Assembly (NCBI GenBank): GCA_018268915.1
Contig: JAFDVQ010000016.1
Coordinates: 248,001-312,000 of the forward strand
DNA from: Acidobacteriota bacterium
GTDB taxonomy: Bacteria > Acidobacteriota > Terriglobia > Terriglobales > Acidobacteriaceae
DNA: 64,000 nucleotides
Direction of reading: 5' to 3'
Of this stretch, positions 51,840 to 59,689 are shown piece after piece; the first letter of the stretch is position 1, and each line of letters starts with the position of its first letter. The notes below the pieces were generated by a model that was given only the letters and a program-made list of their open reading frames with translations, searched no databases and was not told the origin of the DNA. Position numbers and translations under genes: made by a program.

Positions 51840-52769
51840 TCATGGCAGGCCTGCGTGAGGGACTTCGACTCTCGTGGTGAGGATCGATGAGTTCATCAGC
51901 GTCTTGGCTTCGGCTTCGTGGAAGGTGGGGGCGACGCAGATAAAGAGGGTGCGGCCGTCATCGCCGCCGAGCATGCAGGCGAAGGGCGACAAGGGTGTTG
52001 AGAACTCCCGAAGTATCCGCCCGCCTACTTGAACACGCAGCAGGCGGTGGTGCATGAGATCGGCGACCCAGACTGCGCCTTCGGCGTCAAGGCAGATTCC
52101 GTCGGGGACAACCTCAGAGTGGGCGAGGATATCGCTGACGCTGGTCGAGATGGGTGCGTCGCCGAATGCGGCCCATGTGCGGCGCGGTCCGAGCTTGCCG
52201 TTGTGAAGGTCGAACGCGCTGAGGCGATTCATCAGAGTTTCTGCGACGATCAGTGTGCGGCCGTCAGGCGTGATCGCCATGCCGTTGGGAAAGCCGAGAT
52301 CTTCGGACGCAATACGTGCTGATCCGTCGGGATCGACACAGATCAGCGACGTTGGTCGTGCCGGCGCTCCGCCGTGGAGATCGAAGCCGAAGTTGCCGAC
52401 CCAGGCACGGCCCGCATGATCAACGAGCATGTCATTGATATCGCCGGGTGCAAGAGCGGACAGATCAGCGTGGAGCGCGAGTGAGCCGTCTTCTTCGAGG
52501 CGGAGAATTATGCGGTCGCACATCGAGGCGATGAGCAGCCGGCCGTCGGGAAGGAAGCCGAGTCCGCCGGGGCGATTAGGAATGATTGCGATGTCGTCGG
52601 TGAAGCCGTCGGTGGACGACTGATAGACACGATAGCCGTGCTGGTCAGAGAAGTAGAGGTGTCCGTTGTGCCACCGCGGGCACTCCGTGAAGGCGAAGCC
52701 GCCAACGAGTTTTGTGAACTCTTGCATCGTGGGCAGATAGAACGCTCCCATTGTAGATGGGCCGAGCAT
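51840..52769 (-). CDS. SMP-30/gluconolactonase family protein
   Basis: 309 residues, a six-bladed propeller with metal-binding residues. Typical sites are FTECPRWHNGHLYFSDQHG (metal Glu), DHAGRAWVGNFGFDLHG, GFPNGMAITPDGRTLIVAET and DGICLDAEGAVWVADLMH. It hydrolyses sugar lactones or similar. ATG 52727 (MQEFTKLVGG) is an alternative start. It follows the DoxX gene by 25 bp. Confidence 0.88.
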   Translation of the reverse strand: MLGPSTMGAFYLPTMQEFTKLVGGFAFTECPRWHNGHLYFSDQHGYRVYQSSTDGFTDDIAIIPNRPGGLGFLPDGRLLIASMCDRIILRLEEDGSLALHADLSALAPGDINDMLVDHAGRAWVGNFGFDLHGGAPARPTSLICVDPDGSARIASEDLGFPNGMAITPDGRTLIVAETLMNRLSAFDLHNGKLGPRRTWAAFGDAPISTSVSDILAHSEVVPDGICLDAEGAVWVADLMHHRLLRVQVGGRILREFSTPLSPFACMLGGDDGRTLFICVAPTFHEAEAKTLMNSSILTTRVEVPHAGLP

Positions 52770-52794
52770 CTCCGGAAGGGAGGTGGGCAGCTTT

Positions 52795-53301
52795 TCAGCT
52801 GCGAGGGATTCTGCGGAATAAGAGCGAGTTCACCGAGAGCGGTCCGGGACCGGCGATGACGAGAGTGGCGAGGCACGCGAGATAGAGCAGATCGCACTCA
52901 TAGCCAGGTGGTCCGAACTGGGGTCGGCCGGCGGTTACGGAGATCAGCTTGATGGAGCTGAATCCGAATTGCAGGTGCACGCTGAACATCGCGACTAGAA
53001 GAACAACAGACATTGGCACGGCAAATAACGGAATCAGGCAGCCAAAGAGCACAGCGAGCCCACCGACGATTTCGGTGAGGATTGTGATCCATGCCATCAG
53101 ATGAGGTGCAGGAACGGAGAGTCCGTGCAAGGTTGAGGAGAAAGCTTCCGGGCCGCGGGTGAGTTTGGCGAATCCGTGCTGCATGAATCCAAATCCAACG
53201 ATGAGTCGCAGTGAAAGGGGCGCGAGGCGAGAAAGCCTGTTCTGAAGTGGCTTTGGCGGGAAGATCTGAAGGGTGCGATTCGATGCTTTGACGACATGCA
53301 T
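52795..53301 (-). CDS. DoxX-family membrane protein
   Basis: 168 residues from ATG 53301, behind GGAGCAACGGAAC. Four hydrophobic helices; LRLIVGFGFMQHGFAKL and WITILTEIVGGLAVLFG are typical. The family is linked to quinone redox or thiosulfate oxidation, but most members have unknown roles. A longer frame from 53379 lacks support. Confidence 0.85.
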   Translation of the reverse strand: MHVVKASNRTLQIFPPKPLQNRLSRLAPLSLRLIVGFGFMQHGFAKLTRGPEAFSSTLHGLSVPAPHLMAWITILTEIVGGLAVLFGCLIPLFAVPMSVVLLVAMFSVHLQFGFSSIKLISVTAGRPQFGPPGYECDLLYLACLATLVIAGPGPLSVNSLLFRRIPRS

Positions 53302-53430
53302 GTTCCGTTGCTCCAAATGCAGAGCTGCCCGGTGAATTCTGCACGGTCGGGCAACGGCGGAACGGTGCGGGCGCAACACTGAGATGGAGTGAACCGCTGA
53401 AGGGTTACGGCGGTGCTCGTTGCGCAGTGG

Positions 53431-54684
53431 CTATTCGTATCGAAGGGCTTCAGCGGGACGGATGCGCGCGGCAGTGGACGAAGGGTAGAGCGTCGCGAGC
53501 AGAGAGATGCCGATGGAGACAATGGCGACCACGACTCCGTCGATGACGCGGGGAGCGAAGGGCAGGGTGTCGATCGCGTAGACGTCAGGCGTGAGGCTGA
53601 TGTGGTAGTGCGAACCAACCCACGAGCCGAGATATCCCAGGATCAAGCCGAGCACAGTTCCGACAACGCTGATGAGAAATCCCTGGAGGAGGAAGATGCG
53701 GCGGATCTGATTGGGATCGACGCCGAAGCTCATGAGCACTGCTATGTCGCGCGTCTTTTCCATCACCATCATGGTCAGGGCTATGAGGATGTTGAGTGCG
53801 GCTACGATGACGATGAGCGTGATGACGATGAAGGTGACGATCTGTTCGAGGCGAAGGGCGCGGAAGAGTTCCTTGTTCTGTTCCTTCCAGTTAGTTGTCT
53901 GGTAGCCGGGGCCGGCGGCGGCTTCAATCTGCTTTGCGATCTCGGGTGCGTGGTTCAGGTCGTCGACACGGAAGCTGATGACGGTGATGATGTCGGGCTC
54001 GTCATAGAGTCGCTGCGCATCGTCGAGGCGGATGAATCCCCAGTTCGAGTCGTATTGATAGAAGCCGGTATGGTAGGTGCCGACGACCTGGAAGCTGACG
54101 ACTTTGGGTATGACGCCCATGGGTGTGAGCTCGCCCTGTGGGCTGATTAGCTTGACGGAATCGCCGACAGTTGCACCGATCGTGTCGGCCAGTTCTTTGC
54201 CGATGATGAGCGGGGGCAGCTGATCGGAAGGCTGCGCATTTCCTAAATCGTTCGTCGGCTCCAGTGCCTTCACGGCGGATGCAGGTGCGCTGGTCAGAAC
54301 TTTGCTGACGGCCTTTTCGTGTTCAGGAATGATTCCTTCGATGAGAGCGTAGCCTTCGCGCGCGCCGTGGGCGACGACGACCTGCTCATCGAGTTCGGGC
54401 GAGGCGGCGACAACATGCGGAAGCCTGGAGAGGCGTTCCAGCAGCGGACGCCAGTTGTGAATGCCCTGGTTCTGATCGGTGCGCATGAGCTGCACGTGGG
54501 CGCTGGAGTCGATGAGGCGATCCTGCATGTCGCGGCGCATGCCATTGGTGATGGCGAGAGCGATGATGAGCGCGGCGACGCCGGCGGTCACTCCAGCGAT
54601 GGAGATGCCGGTGACGACACCGACGACGGCCTGACGCCGCTTGGCTTTGAGGTATCGCGCCGCAACAAAAAGTTCAAATCGCAT
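53431..54684 (-). CDS. LolC/LolE-like lipoprotein-releasing permease
   Basis: 417 residues, four membrane helices with a MacB-type periplasmic domain. FVAARYLKAKRRQAVVGVVT and GISIAGVTAGVAALIIALA at the N-terminus, and MVMEKTRDIAVLMSFGVDPN with the C-terminal ALRYE ending, fit LolC/E, which move lipoproteins off the inner membrane with the LolD ATPase. No lolD gene is adjacent in the window. The large exported protein lies 24 bp upstream. Confidence 0.9.
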   Translation of the reverse strand: MRFELFVAARYLKAKRRQAVVGVVTGISIAGVTAGVAALIIALAITNGMRRDMQDRLIDSSAHVQLMRTDQNQGIHNWRPLLERLSRLPHVVAASPELDEQVVVAHGAREGYALIEGIIPEHEKAVSKVLTSAPASAVKALEPTNDLGNAQPSDQLPPLIIGKELADTIGATVGDSVKLISPQGELTPMGVIPKVVSFQVVGTYHTGFYQYDSNWGFIRLDDAQRLYDEPDIITVISFRVDDLNHAPEIAKQIEAAAGPGYQTTNWKEQNKELFRALRLEQIVTFIVITLIVIVAALNILIALTMMVMEKTRDIAVLMSFGVDPNQIRRIFLLQGFLISVVGTVLGLILGYLGSWVGSHYHISLTPDVYAIDTLPFAPRVIDGVVVAIVSIGISLLATLYPSSTAARIRPAEALRYE

Positions 54685-54708
54685 CTTGCACGATTGTATT
54701 GCCCGACT

Positions 54709-57006
54709 CTATTTCGATGAAGCCGAGCCAGTGACGACCGACTTGGCCAGGCCGACGTTTTCGTGCCTGTCGTAGACGCGTACGGTGATCAGGTGCTCGC
54801 CGGATTTGCCTTCGAGGGACTTGCCGGGAATCTGGAAGTCGTAGTGCTCGCGTTTGGAGTCGGACAGTTTGCCGACCGGATCGATGTATTGCCAGGTGCC
54901 CGCGTCGATGGCGTACTCGGCGTGTGCGATAGGCGAAGCTGCATCCTCGGCGTCGAAGGTGACATGCAGAGGACCGATGCAAGGCGCGCGAACGCACTGG
55001 ATGGACTGCTCCTCTGCCTTGAGGGCGCTGACGACGGGAGGCGTCGTGTCGATTTCGAATCGGTCGCTCTCCATAAAGTCGGTGAGCGCCTCGCCAGGAT
55101 TGTGCGAGGGGGCGTCAGAGGCGATCACCTTGATGCGATAACCGCCGTCGGGAACGAGAGCGGCATCGAAGCTATACGCCTTCTCGGTGATGTTGTCTTT
55201 CAGCAGATGCCAGTCGCGCTCGCTGTCGCCGCGAAGATAGAGCGAGTAGACAAGATCGTCGCCGTTGTCGTCGTGTGCAGCCCAGCGGACAGTGACGGCA
55301 GCCCGGTCCTTCACGCCTTGAATTGGCTGGTTGTTGCTGCTGGTGTCCACGGGAACGACGGCTGGCTGGCTGTTTGAGGGAAAGCTGATGTTTACGTTCT
55401 GCTGATTGGGATTGGTAGGCTGCGGGTTCAGTCGCGCGCCGGGAGCGACGACCAGATCGTCCACATTGGGGGCAGCATTCACGGGAAGATAGTTCACGCC
55501 TACTTCGCCGAGTTGACCAGCTTCACGGAGCACGGCCTTCCATTGCAGGTAGCGCCCGGGAGGCGACTGAACTGAGCCGTCCTTGATTGGCTGCCAGTCG
55601 GACCAGCCCCAGTCGCCGCGCCCGCGAATGGGCTGCTCGACGTTGCCGGTGCGCGTGAGGAGTTCGTAGTTAGTCGAGCCAGGTTCGATTTCGACGCGGC
55701 CGAAACGCGCAAAGGCGCCGGCATCGAGAACATCGCTCGCGTATTCGTGCGATTGCGCTTTTCCGAGGGAGTAGAGCTTGCCGGTGTTGCCGGAACCGAT
55801 AAGGACTGCGCCGCCGGAATTGGTTAAGCTGAGGCCCTGCTGCGCTTCGACGTGTGCGATGTCGGCGTAGTCGCCATTCTTCTGAATGCGGAAGATGTGA
55901 CCGCGATTTCCGCTGATAGCGAGAATGCCGTCCGGTTGAGCGTCGAGTGCGTAGACGATGTCGTCTTTGCTGGACCAGATCTTGCGCGGAGCCTGATCTT
56001 CAGCAAGCGCATAGATGTCTGTGCCGTCCGGCGTCGACGAGCTTGCGTTTGCGGCCTGAAGAGAGCCGGGCTGAACGATGGTGAAGGTGATGGTCCCAAC
56101 GCCCTGAACGGGAAGAGGCGGGAGGGGATTGTGGCTCTTGTCTCCAACGCTGGAGGCGTAGATGGTGCCGTCTGATCCGACGGTGACTGAGGTGATCTCG
56201 CGGCGCGGAGCTTCGAAGAGGACGTAGCCTTTGCCCTGCGGGCTTATGCGATAAACGAGGCCGGAACCATCCGAGCCGGCGATGAGATTGCCTTTTGCAT
56301 CCCAGGCTAGAGCGCGAATGTGCTGCTCGTCGGTTTTGAAAAACACATCAGGCTTGGCTTCGGGTGTTGCAGGATTGATGCGATAGATCACGCCGGGGCC
56401 GCCGACTGCAATGTACAGCTTGCCGGCCGCGTCGAAGGTCATATCCCAGATGTAGTGCGATTTTGACTCGCGGTTTGGTTTGGCGTCGTCATCGCCGGCC
56501 GGCGTGGCATCCGCTTTCGACGCATCGAAGATCAGCTTCGCGCTGGACTCGTCCTGCTTTGTGGACGCATTAGGCGGAAGCTTGTAGACCTTTCCACCCG
56601 GGACAGTAGCGGCGTAGATCGAGCCATCGGGACCGACGCGCACAACCTGCACGCTGACATCGCGTGTTTCGAAGATCGTGACCGGCTTGCCGTCCTTCTG
56701 GGCGCTGCCGCGAAGGACAGTTGCGGGAGAGCCGGTGCCGAGGTACGGCGTGCCACTCTTGTCGACTGCAACAGACCAGATAAACGTGGAAGGCGTGGTG
56801 AGCAGGTCGGTCAGACCCGGGCCTTCGTGGAGCGTCCCGTTGCTGTGAATGGCAACGCCCTGCGGAGTGCCCTTCTCAAACTCCTCGATGCGGGACTGGG
56901 TCCAGAGATGAGTGCCTTGCGCAGGCAGGGTCCGAGGACCGAGGACGAAAGGTACTGCTGTTGCTGCGATGAACAGGGCGAGAAGCGCGCGGGGGGTCTG
57001 GGACAT
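54709..57006 (-). CDS. Large exported propeller-like protein, function unknown
   Basis: 765 residues from ATG 57006, with a Sec signal (RALLALFIAATAVPFVLGP). The first ~420 residues have repeats such as WSVAVDKSGTPYLGTGS, VRVGPDGSIYAATVPGGKVY, MTFDAAGKLYIAVGGPGVIY and TVGSDGTIYASSVGDK, the pattern of NHL/SMP-like propellers. The last ~250 resemble Ig-like/fibronectin domains. No clear ribosome binding site is seen. It lies 24 bp before the LolC/E-like gene. Confidence 0.82.
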   Translation of the reverse strand: MSQTPRALLALFIAATAVPFVLGPRTLPAQGTHLWTQSRIEEFEKGTPQGVAIHSNGTLHEGPGLTDLLTTPSTFIWSVAVDKSGTPYLGTGSPATVLRGSAQKDGKPVTIFETRDVSVQVVRVGPDGSIYAATVPGGKVYKLPPNASTKQDESSAKLIFDASKADATPAGDDDAKPNRESKSHYIWDMTFDAAGKLYIAVGGPGVIYRINPATPEAKPDVFFKTDEQHIRALAWDAKGNLIAGSDGSGLVYRISPQGKGYVLFEAPRREITSVTVGSDGTIYASSVGDKSHNPLPPLPVQGVGTITFTIVQPGSLQAANASSSTPDGTDIYALAEDQAPRKIWSSKDDIVYALDAQPDGILAISGNRGHIFRIQKNGDYADIAHVEAQQGLSLTNSGGAVLIGSGNTGKLYSLGKAQSHEYASDVLDAGAFARFGRVEIEPGSTNYELLTRTGNVEQPIRGRGDWGWSDWQPIKDGSVQSPPGRYLQWKAVLREAGQLGEVGVNYLPVNAAPNVDDLVVAPGARLNPQPTNPNQQNVNISFPSNSQPAVVPVDTSSNNQPIQGVKDRAAVTVRWAAHDDNGDDLVYSLYLRGDSERDWHLLKDNITEKAYSFDAALVPDGGYRIKVIASDAPSHNPGEALTDFMESDRFEIDTTPPVVSALKAEEQSIQCVRAPCIGPLHVTFDAEDAASPIAHAEYAIDAGTWQYIDPVGKLSDSKREHYDFQIPGKSLEGKSGEHLITVRVYDRHENVGLAKSVVTGSASSK

Positions 57007-57030
57007 GCTGGAGTTGAGTCTATAAAGACA

Positions 57031-57056
57031 GGGACCGAGGGAACAAGGGAACGGGG
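57031..57056 (+). repeat. Period-8 G-tract repeat, copy 3
   Basis: GGG runs at 57031, 57039, 57047 and GGGG at 57053 are separated by ACCGA, AACAA and AAC. It lies 25 bp upstream of the minus-strand start codon at 57006. The block AGGGAACAAGGGAACG is shared with copy 1 at 41373. Confidence 0.7.
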
Positions 57057-57083
57057 AATAACAGGGACTAGGGAGAGCGCCCA

Positions 57084-57482
57084 CTAGCTGTTTTGTCGGA
57101 ATTGGATGATGCGGCGGCGATCGCGTTTGGTGGGGCGGCGTTCGGGGAGCGGAGCGTATTGCTGCATCGCTTTCCGTTCGGCGGCTTCGCGCTGGCGGCG
57201 TTCCTGGCTCTCAGCGGTTTCCTGATAAAGGGTGTGCGCCACGGCTGCGGGACCGCGGATGTCGGAGATTGCCAGGACTTCAATGTGGAATTCGCCCGCT
57301 TCATTTTTGATTCGCAGCATGTCTCCGGTGTGAACGTCTCGGGCGGGCTTTGCTTCGATCTCGTTTGAACGGATGCGGCCAAGGTCGCAGGCCTTGGATG
57401 CGAGCGCACGGGTCTTGAAGAAGCGGGCGGCCCAGAGCCACTTGTCGATGCGTACGGAGGGTCTGTGATGTTCGTTGGGCAC
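57084..57482 (-). CDS. hslR: S4-domain heat-shock protein 15 homologue
   Basis: 132 residues. The S4 RNA-binding domain (~10-60) shows RIDKWLWAARFFKTRALASK. The protein ends in a basic tail (RRPTKRDRRRIIQF), as in Hsp15, which rescues stalled 50S subunits carrying peptidyl-tRNA. The upstream small gene ends 4 bp before its start codon. Confidence 0.9.
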   Translation of the reverse strand: MPNEHHRPSVRIDKWLWAARFFKTRALASKACDLGRIRSNEIEAKPARDVHTGDMLRIKNEAGEFHIEVLAISDIRGPAAVAHTLYQETAESQERRQREAAERKAMQQYAPLPERRPTKRDRRRIIQFRQNS

Positions 57483-57486
57483 GGAA

Positions 57487-57783
57487 TCAGGCAGGTGTTT
57501 CAGACGACGGTCTGATCGTTTTCCAGATGTAGAGAAATTCGGAGTCGCTCGAGGTTGAGATCTCCAGGCCGAGCTGGCGAGTGGCGCGATTGAGAGCCGA
57601 GCGTATATTCTCCTTGCTGTCGGGTAATTCCGCCAGCGGAACCTTTAGGGCATGTTCAGGCTCGAGCAGATCGATGTCGCTGAGGATCTGGGAGACGATT
57701 TTCTTATGCTTGCCGTCGCGGCCCTTCGGCACGTCTGCCTGATTGATCGATTCGTATCGCATTGAGTTTGGGTTGGTGGACAT
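57487..57783 (-). CDS. Small conserved protein of unknown function
   Basis: 98 residues, charged, no membrane helix or signal. The middle (IVSQILSDIDLLEPEHALKV and SALNRATRQLGLEI) looks helical. The stop codon is 4 bp before the Hsp15 start, so translation may be coupled. I do not know a function. Confidence 0.65.
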   Translation of the reverse strand: MSTNPNSMRYESINQADVPKGRDGKHKKIVSQILSDIDLLEPEHALKVPLAELPDSKENIRSALNRATRQLGLEISTSSDSEFLYIWKTIRPSSETPA

Positions 57784-57955
57784 CTTCTAACTCGCTGAAG
57801 CGTGGTGATATTTCTCCATATTGAAGCGGGAAAGGTGGTCTTAACGTAGGGCTAAGGTAGCCTGCGTATGGCTATCGTACTCGTATTTTGATGATAAAGG
57901 TCAAGCGAAATATGCCTAAACCTGATTGAAATTTCATCGAAAGCAAGCGATCGTA

Positions 57956-57971
57956 TAAATCACGTGATTTA
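57956..57971. promoter_or_regulatory. Perfect 16-bp palindrome upstream of the response regulator
   Basis: TAAATCACGTGATTTA is completely self-complementary, centred about 85 bp before the start at 58049. It has the look of a dimeric regulator site, for example CRP/FNR-type (ATCACGTGAT resembles but is not the canonical half-site pair). The regulator is unknown. Confidence 0.55.
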
Positions 57972-58048
57972 AAGCATTTAATACGTAAGCCCAACGAGCC
58001 TCCACGTATAGGCGGAAAGCTGTTAGGGTGAACGAAGGAGATCAAACT

Positions 58049-58522
58049 GTGAGCAAGAGCAAGACGTTCCCCACCGTGCCGCTCAAGGAAGTGCCTGCGC
58101 AAGCTGACGGACATAAATCGGACGAGCATCGCCCCGTCGTATTGGTCGTCGACGACGAAAGCGTGATTGCAGACACGCTTTCGGAGATCCTCTCGCGAAG
58201 CGGCTATCACGCAGTCCCGGTGTACGACGGAGACAGTGCGCTGGAGACAGCGCTGATCACGCCGCCGGAGATGCTGATCACAGACGTGGTCCTTCCGGGA
58301 ATGACGGGGATCGAGCTGGCGATCACAGTGCGACGCATTTATCCCGACTGCAAGATCATCCTCTTCTCGGGACAGGCATCGACGGCGGATCTGCTTGCGA
58401 GTGCGCGTGCCGAAGGACATCACTTCACCTTGCTCAATAAGCCCCTGCACCCGCAGGACCTGTTGGCGCGAGTATCGGATGGGCTGAAGCCGCGGAAGGC
58501 GGCTCCGGTGGCGACAAAGTAG
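58049..58522 (+). CDS. Stand-alone response regulator (REC domain)
   Basis: 157 residues. GTG 58049 has AAGGAGA at good spacing; an earlier in-frame GTG at 58028 is less likely. The REC domain (~30-150) contains the acidic pair VVDDES, the acceptor Asp in LITDVVLPGMTG, and Lys in LNKPLHP. There is no output domain, so it acts on a partner or as a phosphate shuttle. A perfect palindrome lies upstream and a strong hairpin downstream. Confidence 0.88.
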   Translation: MSKSKTFPTVPLKEVPAQADGHKSDEHRPVVLVVDDESVIADTLSEILSRSGYHAVPVYDGDSALETALITPPEMLITDVVLPGMTGIELAITVRRIYPDCKIILFSGQASTADLLASARAEGHHFTLLNKPLHPQDLLARVSDGLKPRKAAPVATK

Positions 58523-58535
58523 ATTTTTGTCGCAG

Positions 58536-58574
58536 AAATAAGTTGGGCGCCCGAAGCGGGCGCCCAACTTATTT
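58536..58574. terminator. Bidirectional hairpin terminator, 18-bp perfect stem
   Basis: AAATAAGTTGGGCGCCCG and CGGGCGCCCAACTTATTT pair with a 3-nt loop (AAG). It lies between convergent genes ending at 58522 and 58588, and the AT-rich arm ends supply short A/T tracts on either strand. Confidence 0.8.
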
Positions 58575-58587
58575 GTAGACGCGATGG

Positions 58588-59595
58588 CTAATTTGCCAGG
58601 ACAGCGCGGTAGCGCACCTTGTTCTTTTTGACTTTGTCGATGGCTTCGTTGGCCTTGGACATGTGGAATGCTTCCGTCGTCGCCTTCACGTTGTGCCGCG
58701 CAGCCACATCGAGCATCTCGCGAATGCGCTGCGGTGCGCCGATGGGGCTCCCAGTGATGGTGCGTATTCCGGCGATGAGCGGAAATGCCTGCACGGAGAC
58801 AGGTGACGGCGGCACGCCTACAAAGCAGAGCGTTCCGTTAGGACGCAGCGCCTGGATGTACGTATTCCAGTCCTGGTCGGCGTTGGCGGTGTTGAGGATG
58901 AAGTCGAGAGATCCGGCCATGTCCTTCATGGCCTTCGATTCACGCGAATTCACGAAGTGATGAGCTCCGAGGGAGCGAGCTTCCTCTTCTTTAGTTGTCG
59001 AGGTCGAGAACGCGACCACTTCCGCGCCGAATACTCGAGCGAACTGGATGGCGATGTGGCCGAGGCCGCCGATGCCGATGACGCCAACCCTAGAGCTGGG
59101 GTTCACGCCGTGGTCGCGGAGAGGACTATACACAGTGATTCCGCCACACAGGAGCGGAGCCGCCTGCAGGCTGGGCAATGCATCGGGAATGGGTGAGACG
59201 AAGCGCGCGTTGGCCCGAACGCCGCTCGCATAACCGCCGTGGCGATGGACGCAGGTGGCTTCTTGAAATGGGCAAAGATTCTCAAGACCGCGGCTGCACC
59301 ACTCGCATTGGCCGCAGGAGTTCGACTGCCAGCCGAGACCGACGCGCTGCCCTACCTTGAGAGAGCGTACCTGCGAACCGATTTCAGTGACGGTGCCGAT
59401 GACTTCGTGACCGGGAATGAATGGGTATTGGCTGATGCCCCAGTCGTTGGAAATGAGATGAAGATCGCTATGACAAATTCCGCAGTGGGTGATGCCGATT
59501 TCGACTTCCTGCGCGCCCAGTTCCCCTGGGTCGTAGCGAAAAGGCAAAAGTTCGGCGCCCGCCGCGTGAGCTGCTAAACCTTGGATCTGAGCCAT
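58588..59595 (-). CDS. Zinc-dependent NAD(P)-alcohol dehydrogenase (CAD-like)
   Basis: 335 residues. MDR-type: CGICHSDLH (catalytic zinc Cys) and GHEVIGTV at the start, a structural zinc loop with SNSCGQCEWCSRGLENLCPF, and a Rossmann motif GIGGLGHIAIQ. SNDWGISQYPFIPGHE is typical of cinnamyl-alcohol/YahK-type enzymes that reduce aldehydes with NADPH. Substrate is unknown. Confidence 0.93.
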   Translation of the reverse strand: MAQIQGLAAHAAGAELLPFRYDPGELGAQEVEIGITHCGICHSDLHLISNDWGISQYPFIPGHEVIGTVTEIGSQVRSLKVGQRVGLGWQSNSCGQCEWCSRGLENLCPFQEATCVHRHGGYASGVRANARFVSPIPDALPSLQAAPLLCGGITVYSPLRDHGVNPSSRVGVIGIGGLGHIAIQFARVFGAEVVAFSTSTTKEEEARSLGAHHFVNSRESKAMKDMAGSLDFILNTANADQDWNTYIQALRPNGTLCFVGVPPSPVSVQAFPLIAGIRTITGSPIGAPQRIREMLDVAARHNVKATTEAFHMSKANEAIDKVKKNKVRYRAVLAN

Positions 59596-59689
59596 GACGT
59601 TACGCAGTCCTCGCTTGGGTCGCTAAAAGGCCAAAAACAACTGAGCCGTAAGAATACGACGAATTCCGGTCTGCAGTGCAGGTTGAGGG

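Noticed and set aside
53413..54150. A 245-codon plus-strand frame, very acidic
   Set aside because: It is antisense to the LolC/E-like permease; the Asp/Glu richness comes from the complement of that gene's codons.
54763..55377. A 204-codon plus-strand frame
   Set aside because: It lies antisense to the large exported propeller-like protein, which has clear repeats.
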